56,843 nucleotides of DNA from an uncultured Pelagibacteraceae bacterium. Its GTDB lineage: Bacteria; Pseudomonadota; Alphaproteobacteria; Pelagibacterales; Pelagibacteraceae. The stretch lies in NCBI GenBank assembly GCA_902582385.1, contig CACHRX010000004.1, forward strand, positions 1 through 56,843. Direction: 5' to 3'. Positions 18,756-28,164 of the stretch are shown piece by piece. Position numbers and translations under genes: made by a program. The notes beneath the pieces are model-generated. The model did not search any database, was not told where the DNA came from, and was given only the letters and a program-made list of their open reading frames with translations. How positions within the stretch are numbered: position 1 is the stretch's first letter; every line of letters starts with the position of its first letter.

Positions 18756-19249
18756 TAATTAATATCCTTTTCATCAGTTAATTTAATAATTTCAGCTATG
18801 TATTGTAATATCATCAATATAGCCCCTAACATCATTGAAGAATAAGGTATCCATAATGGTGGATCCCAAACTGTTCCTGTAGAGTAATTTTTTGTAAATG
18901 CCTCTTCGACCATTAAAAAACCAAAATAAAATAAAATCAAAAAAAATAATAAACTTAAAAGAGATGTAAAAATTTTTAATCTAATTACATTTTTTTTTGA
19001 TAAAAAGTCATATATCCACTCCATACTTACGTGAGCTTTTTCGCTAAGAACGTAAGCGCTACCTATAAAAGTGGAGGCTACTAAAAGCATAGTCACAAGT
19101 TCTGTTTGCCATGTAATTGCTCTTTGAAAAAAATATCGTTCAAATACAAGTTCTACGATCACTAAAATTGATAAAAGCAGAGCTAAAACTGCAAATGCAC
19201 CACATGCTTTTGCAATATAATCACAAAATTTAAGATATTTATTTTTCAT
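18755..19249 (-). CDS. dctQ: TRAP transporter small permease (DctQ)
   Basis: 164 residues, four predicted membrane helices, the usual DctQ topology. Family features are TWQTELVTMLLVASTFIGSAYVL-type helix 2 (residues 42-64) and the final WDPPLWIPYSSMMLGAILM segment with the conserved Trp-Pro. It is coupled to dctM by a one-base overlap. The start ATG at 19249 comes right after the T-run of a hairpin that separates it from dctP; the only Shine-Dalgarno-like sequence (AGGGG) is inside the 3' arm of that hairpin, so opening of the stem could control its translation. Confidence 0.9.
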   Translation of the reverse strand: MKNKYLKFCDYIAKACGAFAVLALLLSILVIVELVFERYFFQRAITWQTELVTMLLVASTFIGSAYVLSEKAHVSMEWIYDFLSKKNVIRLKIFTSLLSLLFFLILFYFGFLMVEEAFTKNYSTGTVWDPPLWIPYSSMMLGAILMILQYIAEIIKLTDEKDIN

Positions 19250-19250
19250 A

Positions 19251-19286
19251 AAAAAAACCCCTACTTAAAAAGAATAAATAGGGGTT
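19251..19286 (-). terminator. Hairpin with T-run between dctP and dctQ
   Basis: On the minus strand AACCCCTA (19286-19279) pairs perfectly with TAGGGGTT (19263-19256), loop 15 bases, followed by a run of T up to the ATG of dctQ. This is a textbook intrinsic terminator or attenuator placed after the binding-protein gene, which would keep the periplasmic protein in excess over the permease. Confidence 0.8.
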
Positions 19287-19300
19287 CTTTATATATTATT

Positions 19301-20311
19301 TTATTTAACTGCTAAAGCCATTTCCATTAGCTTATCGCCACCTGGAACTTTATCAGCAAATGCCTTGTGAGAAGATTTTTTTGCTATCTCTACCCATGCA
19401 GCATGATCTTTTGCATCCATATATACTAACTTAACACCAGCAGCTTTGTAAGCATCTTCAAACTTTTTATCTAAGTTTTCTACTTGTGCTGTCATGTATT
19501 TTTCAGCTACTTTTCCAGCTTTCATTAAAGCTTTTTGTTGCTTAGAATTTAATGCATCAAAAGACTTTTTAGACATAAGAATTGGTTCATACATAAACCA
19601 TAAACCAAATTTTCCTGGAGGAGTTGCACATGAAACTTGTTCATATATTTTGTAACTAACAAAACTTCCTGAACTAGTATTTGCACCTGTTAATACACCA
19701 GTTTGTAATCCAGTATAAATTTCAGATGATGGCATACTTTGAATACCTGCTCCTGCAGCTTCTAACATTTGGTTAAATGCTTTTCCAGCAGCTCTCATGA
19801 CTTGTCCTTTTGCATCGCTAGGGTTTTTAATACATTTTGTTTTTGAAGCAAAACCACCTCCTAACCAAGCGTCAGATAAAACTACAACACCAGCATTATT
19901 AATTATATTTTTAATTTCAGTCATCATTGGACCTTTATTAAATCTTAATGCATGTTCGTGGTTTTTAACAGTTCCTGGCATTAACGTAGCGTCAAACTCA
20001 GGATGAAACTTTGATGCATATGCTAATGGGAATGCAGAAATGTCCAATTGGCCAGTTGTCATTGGCTTCCACTGTTCTTTAGGTTTATACAAAGATTTAG
20101 CTGGATAAATTCTAATATCTATTCCAACATTTGCTTTTTTTACCTCGTCTGCAATGATTTGAACCATTTCGTGACGTGGGTCGAATGATCCATCAGCTCT
20201 TGGAGTTCCTGGCCATTGGTGACTAGCTTTTAGTGTAACTGCAAAAGCAGAACCAACAGTAGTAAAAACAAAAACTAATGAAGTTAAATATAAAGATATT
20301 TTTTTTAACAT
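19301..20311 (-). CDS. dctP: TRAP transporter substrate-binding protein (DctP)
   Basis: Periplasmic solute receptor of the TRAP system, 336 residues. A Sec signal peptide covers about residues 1-24 (basic start, hydrophobic core, VGSAFA cleavage). The mature protein begins VTLKASHQWPG. The conserved Arg that binds a carboxylate in this family is in QVMRAAGKAFNQML near residue 170, and PSSEIYTGLQTGVLTGA follows. Substrate is probably an organic acid. It is first in the dctPQM-dusA-tauE run and has a good ribosome site (GAGGGA) about 10 bases before the ATG. A CoA-transferase gene lies divergent, consistent with uptake and activation of a carboxylic acid. Confidence 0.92.
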   Translation of the reverse strand: MLKKISLYLTSLVFVFTTVGSAFAVTLKASHQWPGTPRADGSFDPRHEMVQIIADEVKKANVGIDIRIYPAKSLYKPKEQWKPMTTGQLDISAFPLAYASKFHPEFDATLMPGTVKNHEHALRFNKGPMMTEIKNIINNAGVVVLSDAWLGGGFASKTKCIKNPSDAKGQVMRAAGKAFNQMLEAAGAGIQSMPSSEIYTGLQTGVLTGANTSSGSFVSYKIYEQVSCATPPGKFGLWFMYEPILMSKKSFDALNSKQQKALMKAGKVAEKYMTAQVENLDKKFEDAYKAAGVKLVYMDAKDHAAWVEIAKKSSHKAFADKVPGGDKLMEMALAVK

Positions 20312-20408
20312 TATTTTTTCCCTCTATTGTTATTTTTAATAATTCAATTAAAATAAACTTATTAATAAGAGTCAAGCCGGCAAAAGAACATTTAATAAAC
20401 AGAAACCT

Positions 20409-21551
20409 ATGGATGGACCTTTAAAAAACCTATTAGTTGTTGATTTGACCAGAGTATTAGTAGGTCCCTACTGCACGATGATATTGTCAGACCTTGGTGC
20501 AAGAGTAATAAAGGTTGAGGCCCCAGAAATTGGAGATGACTCAAGAAAGTTTGGGCCTTTCATAAAAGATTATTCAGCTTATTTTATGTCGTTAAACAGA
20601 GGTAAAGAAAGTATCGCTCTTAATCTTAAAAATACTGATGACAAAAAAATTTTTGATAAAATTTTGTCTAAGGCAGATATTCTTGTTGAAAATTTTAAAC
20701 CAGGTACCTTGGAAAAATGGGGATATGGTTGGAAAGATATTAACAAAAAATATCCAAAGTTAATTTATGCTTCTGCCTCAGGTTTTGGGCAAACAGGTCC
20801 TTTAAAAGAATTACCTGCTTATGATATGGTTGTACAAGGTATGGGTGGTTTAATGAGTGTAACAGGTCAACCTAACTCTGAACCTACAAGAGTTGGAACA
20901 TCTATTGGAGATATTACGGCAGGTTTATTTACAACTATTGGAATTAATGCTGCGCTTTATGATAGACAAAAAACAGGCAAAGGTATGTACATAGATGTTT
21001 CTATGCTTGATTGTCAGATAGCTATTTTAGAAAATGCTATAGCGCGTTATCTGGCAAAAAATGAAATTCCAAAGCCAATGGGGTCTCGACATCCTTCAAT
21101 TGCACCATTTGAGGCTTTCAAAACTCAAGATAGCTATATAATTATTGCTGCTGGTAACGACAAACTATTTGAAAAACTTTGCACTCTTTTAAAATTACCA
21201 GAATTAATTCAAGATCCAAAATTTTCTGATAACTCATCAAGAGCTCAAAATATGAATGAACTTAAAAAAATTTTAGAAAATAAATTATCTTCAAGAAAAA
21301 CTAAAGAATGGGTTAAGGATATGGAAAAAGAGAAAATTCCTTGTGGTCCAATATTCAATATTAAAGAAGCTGTTGAAAATCCTCAAGTAGACTCTAGAAA
21401 CATGATTGTTAAAGCTTACCATAAAGTCATTGGAGATTTTAAATTAGCAGGTAATCCTATAAAAATGTCAACTTATAAGGATGAAAAAACTAGAGGTGAC
21501 ATTCCTGATTTAGATGAACATAGAGAAAAAATTTTAAAAGAATTTAGTTAA
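20409..21551 (+). CDS. Class III CoA-transferase (CaiB/BaiF family)
   Basis: 380 residues. Moves CoA between organic acids. The start [29 protein letters not shown]-type motif and [12 protein letters not shown] bind Co[20 protein letters not shown] and the catalytic Asp in [13 protein letters not shown] (near residue 140) are all present. VDVSMLD-like and [10 protein letters not shown] segments follow. Located divergent to the TRAP transporter, which suggests activation of the acid imported by it; this is inference. Its stop codon overlaps that of rpoZ on the other strand (TTAA at 21548-21551). Confidence 0.88.
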   Translation: MDGPLKNLLVVDLTRVLVGPYCTMILSDLGARVIKVEAPEIGDDSRKFGPFIKDYSAYFMSLNRGKESIALNLKNTDDKKIFDKILSKADILVENFKPGTLEKWGYGWKDINKKYPKLIYASASGFGQTGPLKELPAYDMVVQGMGGLMSVTGQPNSEPTRVGTSIGDITAGLFTTIGINAALYDRQKTGKGMYIDVSMLDCQIAILENAIARYLAKNEIPKPMGSRHPSIAPFEAFKTQDSYIIIAAGNDKLFEKLCTLLKLPELIQDPKFSDNSSRAQNMNELKKILENKLSSRKTKEWVKDMEKEKIPCGPIFNIKEAVENPQVDSRNMIVKAYHKVIGDFKLAGNPIKMSTYKDEKTRGDIPDLDEHREKILKEFS

Positions 21552-22075
21552 TTCTGTTCTGAGTCTTCTGTAGGATTTTCAATTTCCTGATCTTCGGCTT
21601 CTGAGACTTGGTCAAGAGAAATATCTTCTTCATTAGTATTTTCATCAGAACTTTGTGTCTCTACATCAGGTTGAGCTGTTTTGGAAAGTTCTGCTAAATC
21701 ATCTTGAGAAACTTGTATTTTTTCTGGAGTTTTTCTAGCTCTTTTAGAGGGTAATATAGGTGTTCCACTTTTTGATATTTCACCTTTATATAAGCTTTCA
21801 AAATCATCACCTACTTCCTCATCTTCTTCTGAACCTTCATCGACTTGTTCAATATGTTTTCTTAATTTATAAACTGCACTTTCAGTTAAATCAGGAACTT
21901 TAATTTTTTCATCAGCTATTTCTCTTAAAGCTACGACAGTATTTTTGTCATTGTCTCTGTCTATTGTAGGTTCCATGCCTGAATTTAGTTGAGTGGCTCT
22001 TTCTTTAGCAACCAGAACTAACTCATAAGGACTATCAACTTTATCTACACAATCTTCTACTGTTACTCTTGCCAT
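21548..22075 (-). CDS. rpoZ: RNA polymerase omega subunit with long acidic tail
   Basis: Omega assists RNA polymerase assembly. Residues 1-70 carry the family pattern: [45 protein letters not shown]. The total of 175 residues is about twice the E. coli subunit; residues 75-175 are a low-complexity acidic tail rich in Glu, Asp and Ser, with one basic patch ([11 protein letters not shown]). Acidic extensions are known in alphaproteobacterial omega but this one is long. The usual partner spoT is not next to it; an MFS gene lies upstream. Stop overlaps the convergent CoA-transferase gene. Confidence 0.9.
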   Translation of the reverse strand: MARVTVEDCVDKVDSPYELVLVAKERATQLNSGMEPTIDRDNDKNTVVALREIADEKIKVPDLTESAVYKLRKHIEQVDEGSEEDEEVGDDFESLYKGEISKSGTPILPSKRARKTPEKIQVSQDDLAELSKTAQPDVETQSSDENTNEEDISLDQVSEAEDQEIENPTEDSEQN

Positions 22076-22119
22076 GCGCAGTATCTATACAGTGAGATAT
22101 AAAAAATCAAGAAAATTTT

Positions 22120-23328
22120 TTAGATATATTGAGGATTGAGCTTTTTTCTAACAATAAATAGAAGGATAATAGCTATAAAAATATAAGTAAAAGATACTAA
22201 TGAGATTTGTTCAATTAAAAATCCTCTATCAATTAAAATACCAAATAGAGCAGTTCCAAATGCAGTAGAAAATACCATTAATGCAGTGGAGAGAGCTTTA
22301 ATAGACCCAATATATTTTACTCCATAAATTTCTGCCCAGGTAGAAGAACCTAATACATTTGCAAATCCATTAGATATACCAATCAAACCCAAAAATATAA
22401 AAGCAGTAATCGAAGTATCAAAAAAAATCAGAACTAAAGTAGAAATCAAAAGTGGAATATTCATGAAAATTAGTAGTTTTCTACTTGTAAATTTGTCAAT
22501 TAAGAACCCTGAAACTAATAAAGTAATAACAGATAATATTGAATATACCATGAAAGATTGTGCAATTACATATGTACCCCAATCCTTAGACTCTGTGATA
22601 AATGATTGATAAACAAACACTCCTGTTGCTATCCAAGGCATAGCTAACATATTTAAACAGATTATATAAAATCTATAATCTTTTAGAACTTCTATTCTTT
22701 TCCATTGCTTTACATTTTTTTCTTTTGAGTTATTTTCCGTTGTTCCCTCTCTAGAGTTAAAATTCAAATCTTTAATTAAAGTGAAAGATATCATTGGTAA
22801 AAATATTAAAACAATCAATGAAATTAAAATCCAAATATTTTGCCAAGTGGTAATGGTCAATAAGAATACAATTAAAACAGGTAAAATAAATTCTGCTGTA
22901 GACAGACCAAACCAACTGGCACTTAATGCTTTACCTCTTGATTTTGTAAAATATCTTGAAATAGTAGTAGTTGCAGTATGAGACATCATCCCCTGACCTG
23001 AAAATCTCATAAAAAATATAGCAAAAAATAGAAATGTAATTGATGATATTTTGGAAAAGAAAAAACATGAAAAAGAAAGAAGCAATGTTACAAAAAATGC
23101 AAATTTAAAAATATTTATGTCATCTATTTTTTTTCCAACCCAAATCAAAAGAAAGCTACTTAATAATGTTGCTGAAGCATAAATTGATCCAAATTGTCCC
23201 TGTGTGATGGAAAGTGTATCACGTATACTTGAATTAAATAATCCAAGAAAAAAACTCTGTCCAAAGCTAGAAAAAAATGTAAATATAAACCCAAATATAA
23301 TTACTTTTAAACTTAAACTCTTAAACAT
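22120..23328 (-). CDS. Major facilitator superfamily transporter
   Basis: 402 residues, 12 predicted membrane helices in two halves split by a polar loop near residues 190-212 (NSREGTTENNSKEKN). The MFS motif between helices 2 and 3 is degenerate (WVGKKIDDIN). The helix 1 pattern FFSSFGQSFFLGLFNSSIR and the TQGQFGSIYASATL segment are like the monocarboxylate/OFA-type subgroup. Substrate unknown. It is separated from rpoZ by 44 bases and divergent from the oxidoreductase gene by 11 bases, so their promoters must overlap coding sequence. Confidence 0.85.
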   Translation of the reverse strand: MFKSLSLKVIIFGFIFTFFSSFGQSFFLGLFNSSIRDTLSITQGQFGSIYASATLLSSFLLIWVGKKIDDINIFKFAFFVTLLLSFSCFFFSKISSITFLFFAIFFMRFSGQGMMSHTATTTISRYFTKSRGKALSASWFGLSTAEFILPVLIVFLLTITTWQNIWILISLIVLIFLPMISFTLIKDLNFNSREGTTENNSKEKNVKQWKRIEVLKDYRFYIICLNMLAMPWIATGVFVYQSFITESKDWGTYVIAQSFMVYSILSVITLLVSGFLIDKFTSRKLLIFMNIPLLISTLVLIFFDTSITAFIFLGLIGISNGFANVLGSSTWAEIYGVKYIGSIKALSTALMVFSTAFGTALFGILIDRGFLIEQISLVSFTYIFIAIILLFIVRKKLNPQYI

Positions 23329-23339
23329 AAAAAAAATTT

Positions 23340-24209
23340 ATGACTTGTAATGTTGCTTTCATAGGTCTTGGTGTCATGGGTTATCCAATGGCTGGTTATA
23401 TATCAAAAGGTGGTCACAATGTAACTGTTTTTAACAGAACTAAATCTAAAGCAGAAAAATGGATTAAAGAATACAAAGGTAAAATGGCAATAACTCCAGC
23501 AGATGCTGCAAAAGATGCAGAATATATTTTTACCTGTGTTGGAAATGATAATGATTTAAGAGAAGTGACTTTTGGTGGTAACGGTATTTTTAAAACTATT
23601 AAAAAAGGATCCGTTTATATTGACAACACAACAGCTTCAGCAACAATTGCAAAAGAAATTTACGACTATGCGAAAAAAAATGGTTTTGGCTCATTAGATG
23701 CTCCTGTGTCTGGTGGTCAAGCTGGTGCAGAGAGCGGTGCATTAACAGTTATGATCGGTGGAGATCAAGATGATTTTGATAAAGCAAAAGATAAAATTGA
23801 TTGCTACAGCAAAAAAATGAAATTACTTGGCAAAGCTGGTTGTGGTCAATTAGCTAAGATGGTTAATCAAATTTGTATTGCTGGATTAGTTCAAGGACTT
23901 TCTGAGGGAATTAACTTTGGAATAAGAGCTGGATTAAATATGGAAGATGTTATTGAAGTAATTTCAAAAGGTGCTGCTCAATCATGGCAAATGGAAAATA
24001 GATACAAAACAATGATTGATGATAAATTTGATTTTGGATTTGCAGTTGATTGGATGAGAAAAGATTTAAAGATTGCAATGGATGAGGCAAAAAATAATGG
24101 TTCATTGTTACCTGTAACTGAGTTAGTTGACAAGTATTATGGTGAAGTCCAAGAAATGGATGGAAACCGTTGGGATACCTCAAGCTTAATTAAAAGATTT
24201 AGAAAGTAG
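23340..24209 (+). CDS. 3-hydroxyisobutyrate dehydrogenase-family NAD(P) oxidoreductase
   Basis: Beta-hydroxyacid dehydrogenase, 289 residues. The NAD(P)-binding strand is AFIGLGVMGYPMAGY near residue 6, with VFNRTKSKAEKW after it (Asn-Arg-Thr suggests NADP). The substrate motif DAPVSGGQAGAESGALTVMIGG is near residue 120 and the catalytic Lys lies in GCGQLAKMVNQI near residue 176. Likely acts on 3-hydroxyisobutyrate, tartronate semialdehyde or succinic semialdehyde (the GLYR group); sequence alone does not decide. It is followed after three bases by a flavin-fold protein on the same strand. Confidence 0.87.
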   Translation: MTCNVAFIGLGVMGYPMAGYISKGGHNVTVFNRTKSKAEKWIKEYKGKMAITPADAAKDAEYIFTCVGNDNDLREVTFGGNGIFKTIKKGSVYIDNTTASATIAKEIYDYAKKNGFGSLDAPVSGGQAGAESGALTVMIGGDQDDFDKAKDKIDCYSKKMKLLGKAGCGQLAKMVNQICIAGLVQGLSEGINFGIRAGLNMEDVIEVISKGAAQSWQMENRYKTMIDDKFDFGFAVDWMRKDLKIAMDEAKNNGSLLPVTELVDKYYGEVQEMDGNRWDTSSLIKRFRK

Positions 24210-24212
24210 TGT

Positions 24213-24812
24213 ATGCATCCAGCATACTACGAAGACTTAGGAGAAATTCAAAATAAGTATTGGTCAATGCTTAATGATGCTGTAACCAATAGAGGTTCAC
24301 CGTTTAGAATTCCTGTCTTTATATGTGCTAATCAAAATGAGGTGGATGGTAGAATTATAGTTTTACGTAAATCAGATAGAGAAAATAGTCTTTTACAATT
24401 TCACACTGACCTAAGATCACCAAAAGTAAATATTCTTAAAAAGAATAAAAATGCCTCTCTGGTCTTTTATGATAAAGAAGAAAAGATACAACTAAGAGTC
24501 AAAGTAGAGTGTGAAGTTAATAATCAAAATTCTATAACAGAAGAATCATGGAAAAAAACTCAACATATAAGCAGACGTTGTTATTTAACTGATAGCCCCC
24601 CAGGAACAAAGTCAGACAATCCGACATCAGGAATGATATCTAAATTAGAAGATTTTGATTATACAATGGATCAAAGCGAGGAGGGTTATAAAAACTTTAC
24701 TGTAATAAAATGTAATATAAAAACTATTGAATGGCTGTATCTAGCTTCCAAAGGTCATCGAAGAGCTAAATTTAATTTAGAAACAAATAAGAATTCTTGG
24801 TTAGTGCCCTAA
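24213..24812 (+). CDS. Pyridoxamine 5'-phosphate oxidase-fold flavoprotein
   Basis: 199 residues, the size of PdxH-like proteins. The split-barrel FMN fold shows in GRIIVLRKSD, LQFHTDLRSPKV and ASLVFYDKEEKIQLRV, matching the FMN phosphate-binding strands, and in the C-terminal IEWLYLASKGHRRAKF, which resembles the WLxLxxxGHRRxxF motif of the Alr4036/PNPOx-like group. The true PdxH C-terminal RLHDR motif is not seen, so I call it PNPOx-like and not PdxH. It lies three bases downstream of the dehydrogenase. Confidence 0.75.
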   Translation: MHPAYYEDLGEIQNKYWSMLNDAVTNRGSPFRIPVFICANQNEVDGRIIVLRKSDRENSLLQFHTDLRSPKVNILKKNKNASLVFYDKEEKIQLRVKVECEVNNQNSITEESWKKTQHISRRCYLTDSPPGTKSDNPTSGMISKLEDFDYTMDQSEEGYKNFTVIKCNIKTIEWLYLASKGHRRAKFNLETNKNSWLVP

Positions 24813-24890
24813 CAAAGACTTTTGAATAAATTTTTCAATCAAGTCTAAATATCGCAGTGAAATAAAAATGTAATTATTTATAAAGATATT

Positions 24891-25013
24891 ATGGAAACAT
24901 ATATTCTAATAATTTTAGTAATTGTTGTAGGATTTGTACTTTTTAGACCTATCTCAAAAAAAGAATTGGACAGGTATAATGATAAAGATAATTGGTCAAA
25001 CATGGGATTTTAA
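24891..25013 (+). CDS. 40-residue single-span membrane mini-protein
   Basis: Short ORF ATG 24891 to TAA 25011-25013. Residues 2-18 are hydrophobic (YILIILVIVVGFVLF), followed by a polar tail with RPISKKELD and an end NWSNMGF. N-out or N-in single-span topology; no recognised family. It fills an otherwise empty 212-base gap between two real genes, and the hydrophobic-then-charged arrangement is unlikely by chance, but there is no ribosome site and no homolog was checked. Confidence 0.45.
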   Translation: METYILIILVIVVGFVLFRPISKKELDRYNDKDNWSNMGF

Positions 25014-25024
25014 TAAATTGATTT

Positions 25025-25537
25025 CTAAAAAATTGATTTAGAGTATTTTTTCCAATTATCCTGATAATGCTTAGTGTTTTCAAGCACTGCTTTTTTTTCT
25101 TCTTCAGTTACCTCTCTCACAACCTTTCCAGGTGAACCAATTACAAGAGAATTATCTGGTATTTCTTTGTTCTCTGTAATTAGAGCTTTTGCTCCTATGA
25201 TACAATTTTTTCCTATCTTAGCGTTGTTAAGAATTACTGCACCAATTCCAATTAAACTATTATCTCCTATTGTACATCCGTGAAGCATAACCATGTGTCC
25301 TATTGTTACATCTTTTCCAATTCTTAATGGATATCCTGGGTCAGTATGGAGTACACTTCCGTCTTGAACATTTGATCCTTCACCTATGTAAATATTTTCT
25401 ATATCTCCTCTGAGAGTTGCATTAAACCAAATACTTGAGTTTTTTTCTAAGGTAACGTCACCTATTACAGTTGCATTTGGGGCTACCCAATTTTCGCCAG
25501 AGTTTTTTGGTTTTTTATCTTTTAAATCGTAAAACAT
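25025..25537 (-). CDS. Gamma-class carbonic anhydrase family protein
   Basis: 170 residues, left-handed beta-helix of hexapeptide repeats. The three family metal His are present: one in GSVLHTDPG near residue 65 and two in [15 protein letters not shown] near residues 82-87. The N-terminal [10 protein letters not shown] motif (Arg-Asp pair) and the C-terminal helix ([21 protein letters not shown]) fit YrdA/PaaY-type gamma carbonic anhydrases. It may hydrate CO2 or be a CoA-related hydrolase, as many family members are untested. Convergent to the mini-protein, divergent from the thioredoxin-like gene by 20 bases. Confidence 0.88.
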   Translation of the reverse strand: MFYDLKDKKPKNSGENWVAPNATVIGDVTLEKNSSIWFNATLRGDIENIYIGEGSNVQDGSVLHTDPGYPLRIGKDVTIGHMVMLHGCTIGDNSLIGIGAVILNNAKIGKNCIIGAKALITENKEIPDNSLVIGSPGKVVREVTEEEKKAVLENTKHYQDNWKKYSKSIF

Positions 25538-25557
25538 AATTTATATATTATTACATT

Positions 25558-26109
25558 ATGCCAATTCAAACTCCAATATGTGATTTTGGTCAAAAAGCTC
25601 ATAACTTTGAATTAAAATCTACTGACAACAAAATATTATCTTTAAATGATATTAAAGGCAAAAATGGAACTTTAATTATGTTTATTTGTAATCATTGCCC
25701 ATACGTCAAAGCTGTTACGAAGGATATTGTTGAAGATTGCAATGAATTAAAAAAAATTGGAATTAATTCAGTAGCTATATGTGCAAATGATGCTCAAAAT
25801 TATCCAGAGGACTCTTTTGAAAACATGATCGAATTCGCGAAAAAAAATCGATTTGGTTTTCCCTATTTAAATGATGAAACTCAAGAAATAGCTAGAACAT
25901 ATGATGCAGTATGTACGCCCGATTTTTTTGGTTATAATAAAAATCTAGAACTTCAATACAGGGGTAGATTAAGAGAACTGAAAAACTTAGTTCCTGTTAG
26001 AAGTGGGGAGAGTGATTTACTTAAAGCCATGAAACAGATAGTAGAGACAGGGAAAGGTCCTGAGACCCAAATACCTAGCGCTGGATGTGGCATTAAGTGG
26101 AAACAATAA
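25558..26109 (+). CDS. Thioredoxin-fold (peroxiredoxin-like) protein
   Basis: 183 residues. Thioredoxin/AhpC-type domain: HNFELKSTDNKILSLNDIKGKNGTL is the entry strand region, and LIMFICNHCPYVKA near residue 40 is the active site of the PRX-like1 group, with CxxCPYV Cys residues. VAICANDAQNYPEDS and the cis-Pro region YDAVCTPDFF follow. The C-terminal SAGCGIKWK carries another Cys. Likely a thiol oxidoreductase of the cytoplasm; no signal peptide. It precedes a glycosyltransferase gene by three bases. Confidence 0.8.
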   Translation: MPIQTPICDFGQKAHNFELKSTDNKILSLNDIKGKNGTLIMFICNHCPYVKAVTKDIVEDCNELKKIGINSVAICANDAQNYPEDSFENMIEFAKKNRFGFPYLNDETQEIARTYDAVCTPDFFGYNKNLELQYRGRLRELKNLVPVRSGESDLLKAMKQIVETGKGPETQIPSAGCGIKWKQ

Positions 26110-26112
26110 TTA

Positions 26113-27195
26113 ATGTATTTAATTATAACTAGAGCTTTTCCACCAGAATTAGGTGGCATGCAAAATCTAATGTGGGGTTTAGCAAAAGAAATGTCTAAAA
26201 ACTTTATGATTAAAGTTTTTGCCGATTATAATGAAAATCACAAACAATTTGATCAAAAAGAAAATTTTTCTATAGAAAGAATTGGTGGAATGAAATTCTT
26301 TAGAAAGATTAGAAAAGCACAATTGATCAATGAATTTTTAAAAGAAAATAAAGTTAAAGGAGTAATTGCTGATCACTGGAAGAGTTTAGAATTAATTAAA
26401 ACAGATCAAAAAAAATACTGTTTAATCCACGGTAAAGAAATAAACCATCCTAATGAAAGTTCTGTAAACAAAAGAGTTATTAAAGTTTTAAATAATGCTA
26501 ACAAAGTTATTGCAAATTCGAAATATACAAAAAATTTAGCTATCGATAAAGGAGTGGATCAAAATAAAATTATAGTTATTAACCCTGGTATTTACCCAGA
26601 TAAAAATATAGATAAAAAATCAAAGGAGAAAGTTGAAAGTTTATTTAAAGTAAAATCACCTCGTTTAATAACTGTATCAAGATTTGATAAAAGAAAAAAT
26701 CATGAAAAGGTAATAATGGCTTTACGAAATTTAAAACAACGTTATCCTGATATAGTTTATGTTTGTGTTGGTTATGGAGATGAAGAAAATAATTTAAAAA
26801 AACTAGTTAAAGAACTTGATTTAACTGGTCAAGTTATGTTTTTTAAAGATATTAGCGACAATCTTAAAAATGCCTTAATAGCAAAATCAAATATTTTTGT
26901 CATGCCATCAATCATTCATAAAACTTCAGTGGAAGGATTTGGAATTGCATATATTGAGGCTGCTCAATACGGTATTCCATCTATTGGTGGGAAAGATGGA
27001 GGAGCATCAGACGCAATAGAACATGATAAAACTGGACTTATATGTGATGGAAATAATTTGGATGATGTTTATTCATCCTTAAATTCATTAATTGAAAATA
27101 AAAAATATCTAGAATTTGGAAAAAATGCAAAAGAATTAGTATCTAAATTTTATTGGCAAGAAATATTTGAAGAATATAAAAAAATTCTTAACTAG
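26113..27195 (+). CDS. Glycosyltransferase family 4
   Basis: 360 residues, GT-B fold. The N-terminal Gly-rich loop is TRAFPPELGGMQNLMWGLAKEM near residue 5; the nucleotide-sugar domain shows VSRFDKRKNHEKVI near residue 191, CVGYGDEENNLKKL, and the GT4 E-x7-E motif in SVEGFGIAYIEAAQYGIPSIGG near residue 274. Probably retaining, adding a hexose or hexosamine during envelope polysaccharide synthesis. The gene ends on a CTAG shared with the convergent GT9 gene, placing two glycosyltransferases tail to tail. Confidence 0.88.
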   Translation: MYLIITRAFPPELGGMQNLMWGLAKEMSKNFMIKVFADYNENHKQFDQKENFSIERIGGMKFFRKIRKAQLINEFLKENKVKGVIADHWKSLELIKTDQKKYCLIHGKEINHPNESSVNKRVIKVLNNANKVIANSKYTKNLAIDKGVDQNKIIVINPGIYPDKNIDKKSKEKVESLFKVKSPRLITVSRFDKRKNHEKVIMALRNLKQRYPDIVYVCVGYGDEENNLKKLVKELDLTGQVMFFKDISDNLKNALIAKSNIFVMPSIIHKTSVEGFGIAYIEAAQYGIPSIGGKDGGASDAIEHDKTGLICDGNNLDDVYSSLNSLIENKKYLEFGKNAKELVSKFYWQEIFEEYKKILN

Positions 27196-28133
27196 TCTAT
27201 TGCATGAACTAATTTTTCAAAAACTTTTTTTGCACTTAAGTTACCTAAATCAGAAACTTGTATAGCTTTAAAATTTTCTGTTTCTATGCTCACTTTGTAT
27301 GCAGTGGTATGTTTTCCAAATAAAGTTAGCCCTTTACTGCCCACATGGGCTGCAATATGAGCTGGTCCTGTGTCATTAGAAACAACAAAAGAACTGTCTT
27401 TTATAAAACTAGTCAGTTGTGAAATATTTAAAGATTTACCTTTATCAAGTAAAGCTAATGCATCAATATCTTTTGTGGATTCTATTTCAGAAGGTCCAGG
27501 TGCTGTAACAATTTTATACTCTTCACCGTAATGATTTAAAATTAGTTTAATTAATTCATTATAATAAGGCCATTTTTTTATTATCAAATGAGGAGAGCAA
27601 AAAGGAAATAATAAAATATATTTATCTATTTTATAATAGTTTTTAATTTCACTTATATCTTCCATCGCCCAACTAAAGTCCGGTTGAAGTGTATTCATAG
27701 TTTTTAAGCCTGAGGTTTTTAATTGGAAATCTAATCTTTCCAGAACTGAATTTTTATCAAATTCAATTTTTGTTGTATCATTTGGTAGTGTCGTTCGAGA
27801 ACTAGACCAAATTTCATAATTTGCCTTTGGAAAAAGAATATTTTTGTAAAAAGTAGTTCTAGAAGAATTCTGGAGGTCAAAAACTTTTGAAAATTGATAT
27901 TTTTTAATTTCACGCATCAAAAAGTATAAATAAATCAAATTATATCTCGGTAGTCTTTTGTCTAAAATTACTTGATGAATAAAAGGATTTTTATTAAATA
28001 ATTTAAAAAAAGGTTTTGTGGTTAATAGATAAATTTGATCATTTTTATGGTTCTCAGATATATCTTGAATTGCACCACTAGCTTGCGCTATATCTCCTAA
28101 AGAACCATGTTTTATAATTAAAATATTAGACAT
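27192..28133 (-). CDS. Glycosyltransferase family 9 (heptosyltransferase-like)
   Basis: 313 residues, GT-B fold of the ADP-heptose:LPS type. Starts NILIIKHGSLGDIAQASGAI (GDxxxxxG of GT9), then YLLTTKPFF, DLQNSSRTT and the nucleotide-binding FVVSNDTGPAHIAAHVGSKGLTLFG near residue 248, with DTGPxHIAA the family signature. Probably adds heptose or a related sugar to a lipid core. Same strand has no close partner; a DUF6165 gene is divergent after 31 bases, and DUF6165 genes often sit near glycan clusters. Confidence 0.87.
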   Translation of the reverse strand: MSNILIIKHGSLGDIAQASGAIQDISENHKNDQIYLLTTKPFFKLFNKNPFIHQVILDKRLPRYNLIYLYFLMREIKKYQFSKVFDLQNSSRTTFYKNILFPKANYEIWSSSRTTLPNDTTKIEFDKNSVLERLDFQLKTSGLKTMNTLQPDFSWAMEDISEIKNYYKIDKYILLFPFCSPHLIIKKWPYYNELIKLILNHYGEEYKIVTAPGPSEIESTKDIDALALLDKGKSLNISQLTSFIKDSSFVVSNDTGPAHIAAHVGSKGLTLFGKHTTAYKVSIETENFKAIQVSDLGNLSAKKVFEKLVHAID

Positions 28134-28164
28134 TATTTGTTAAGATAGCATAGTATTAAATTTT

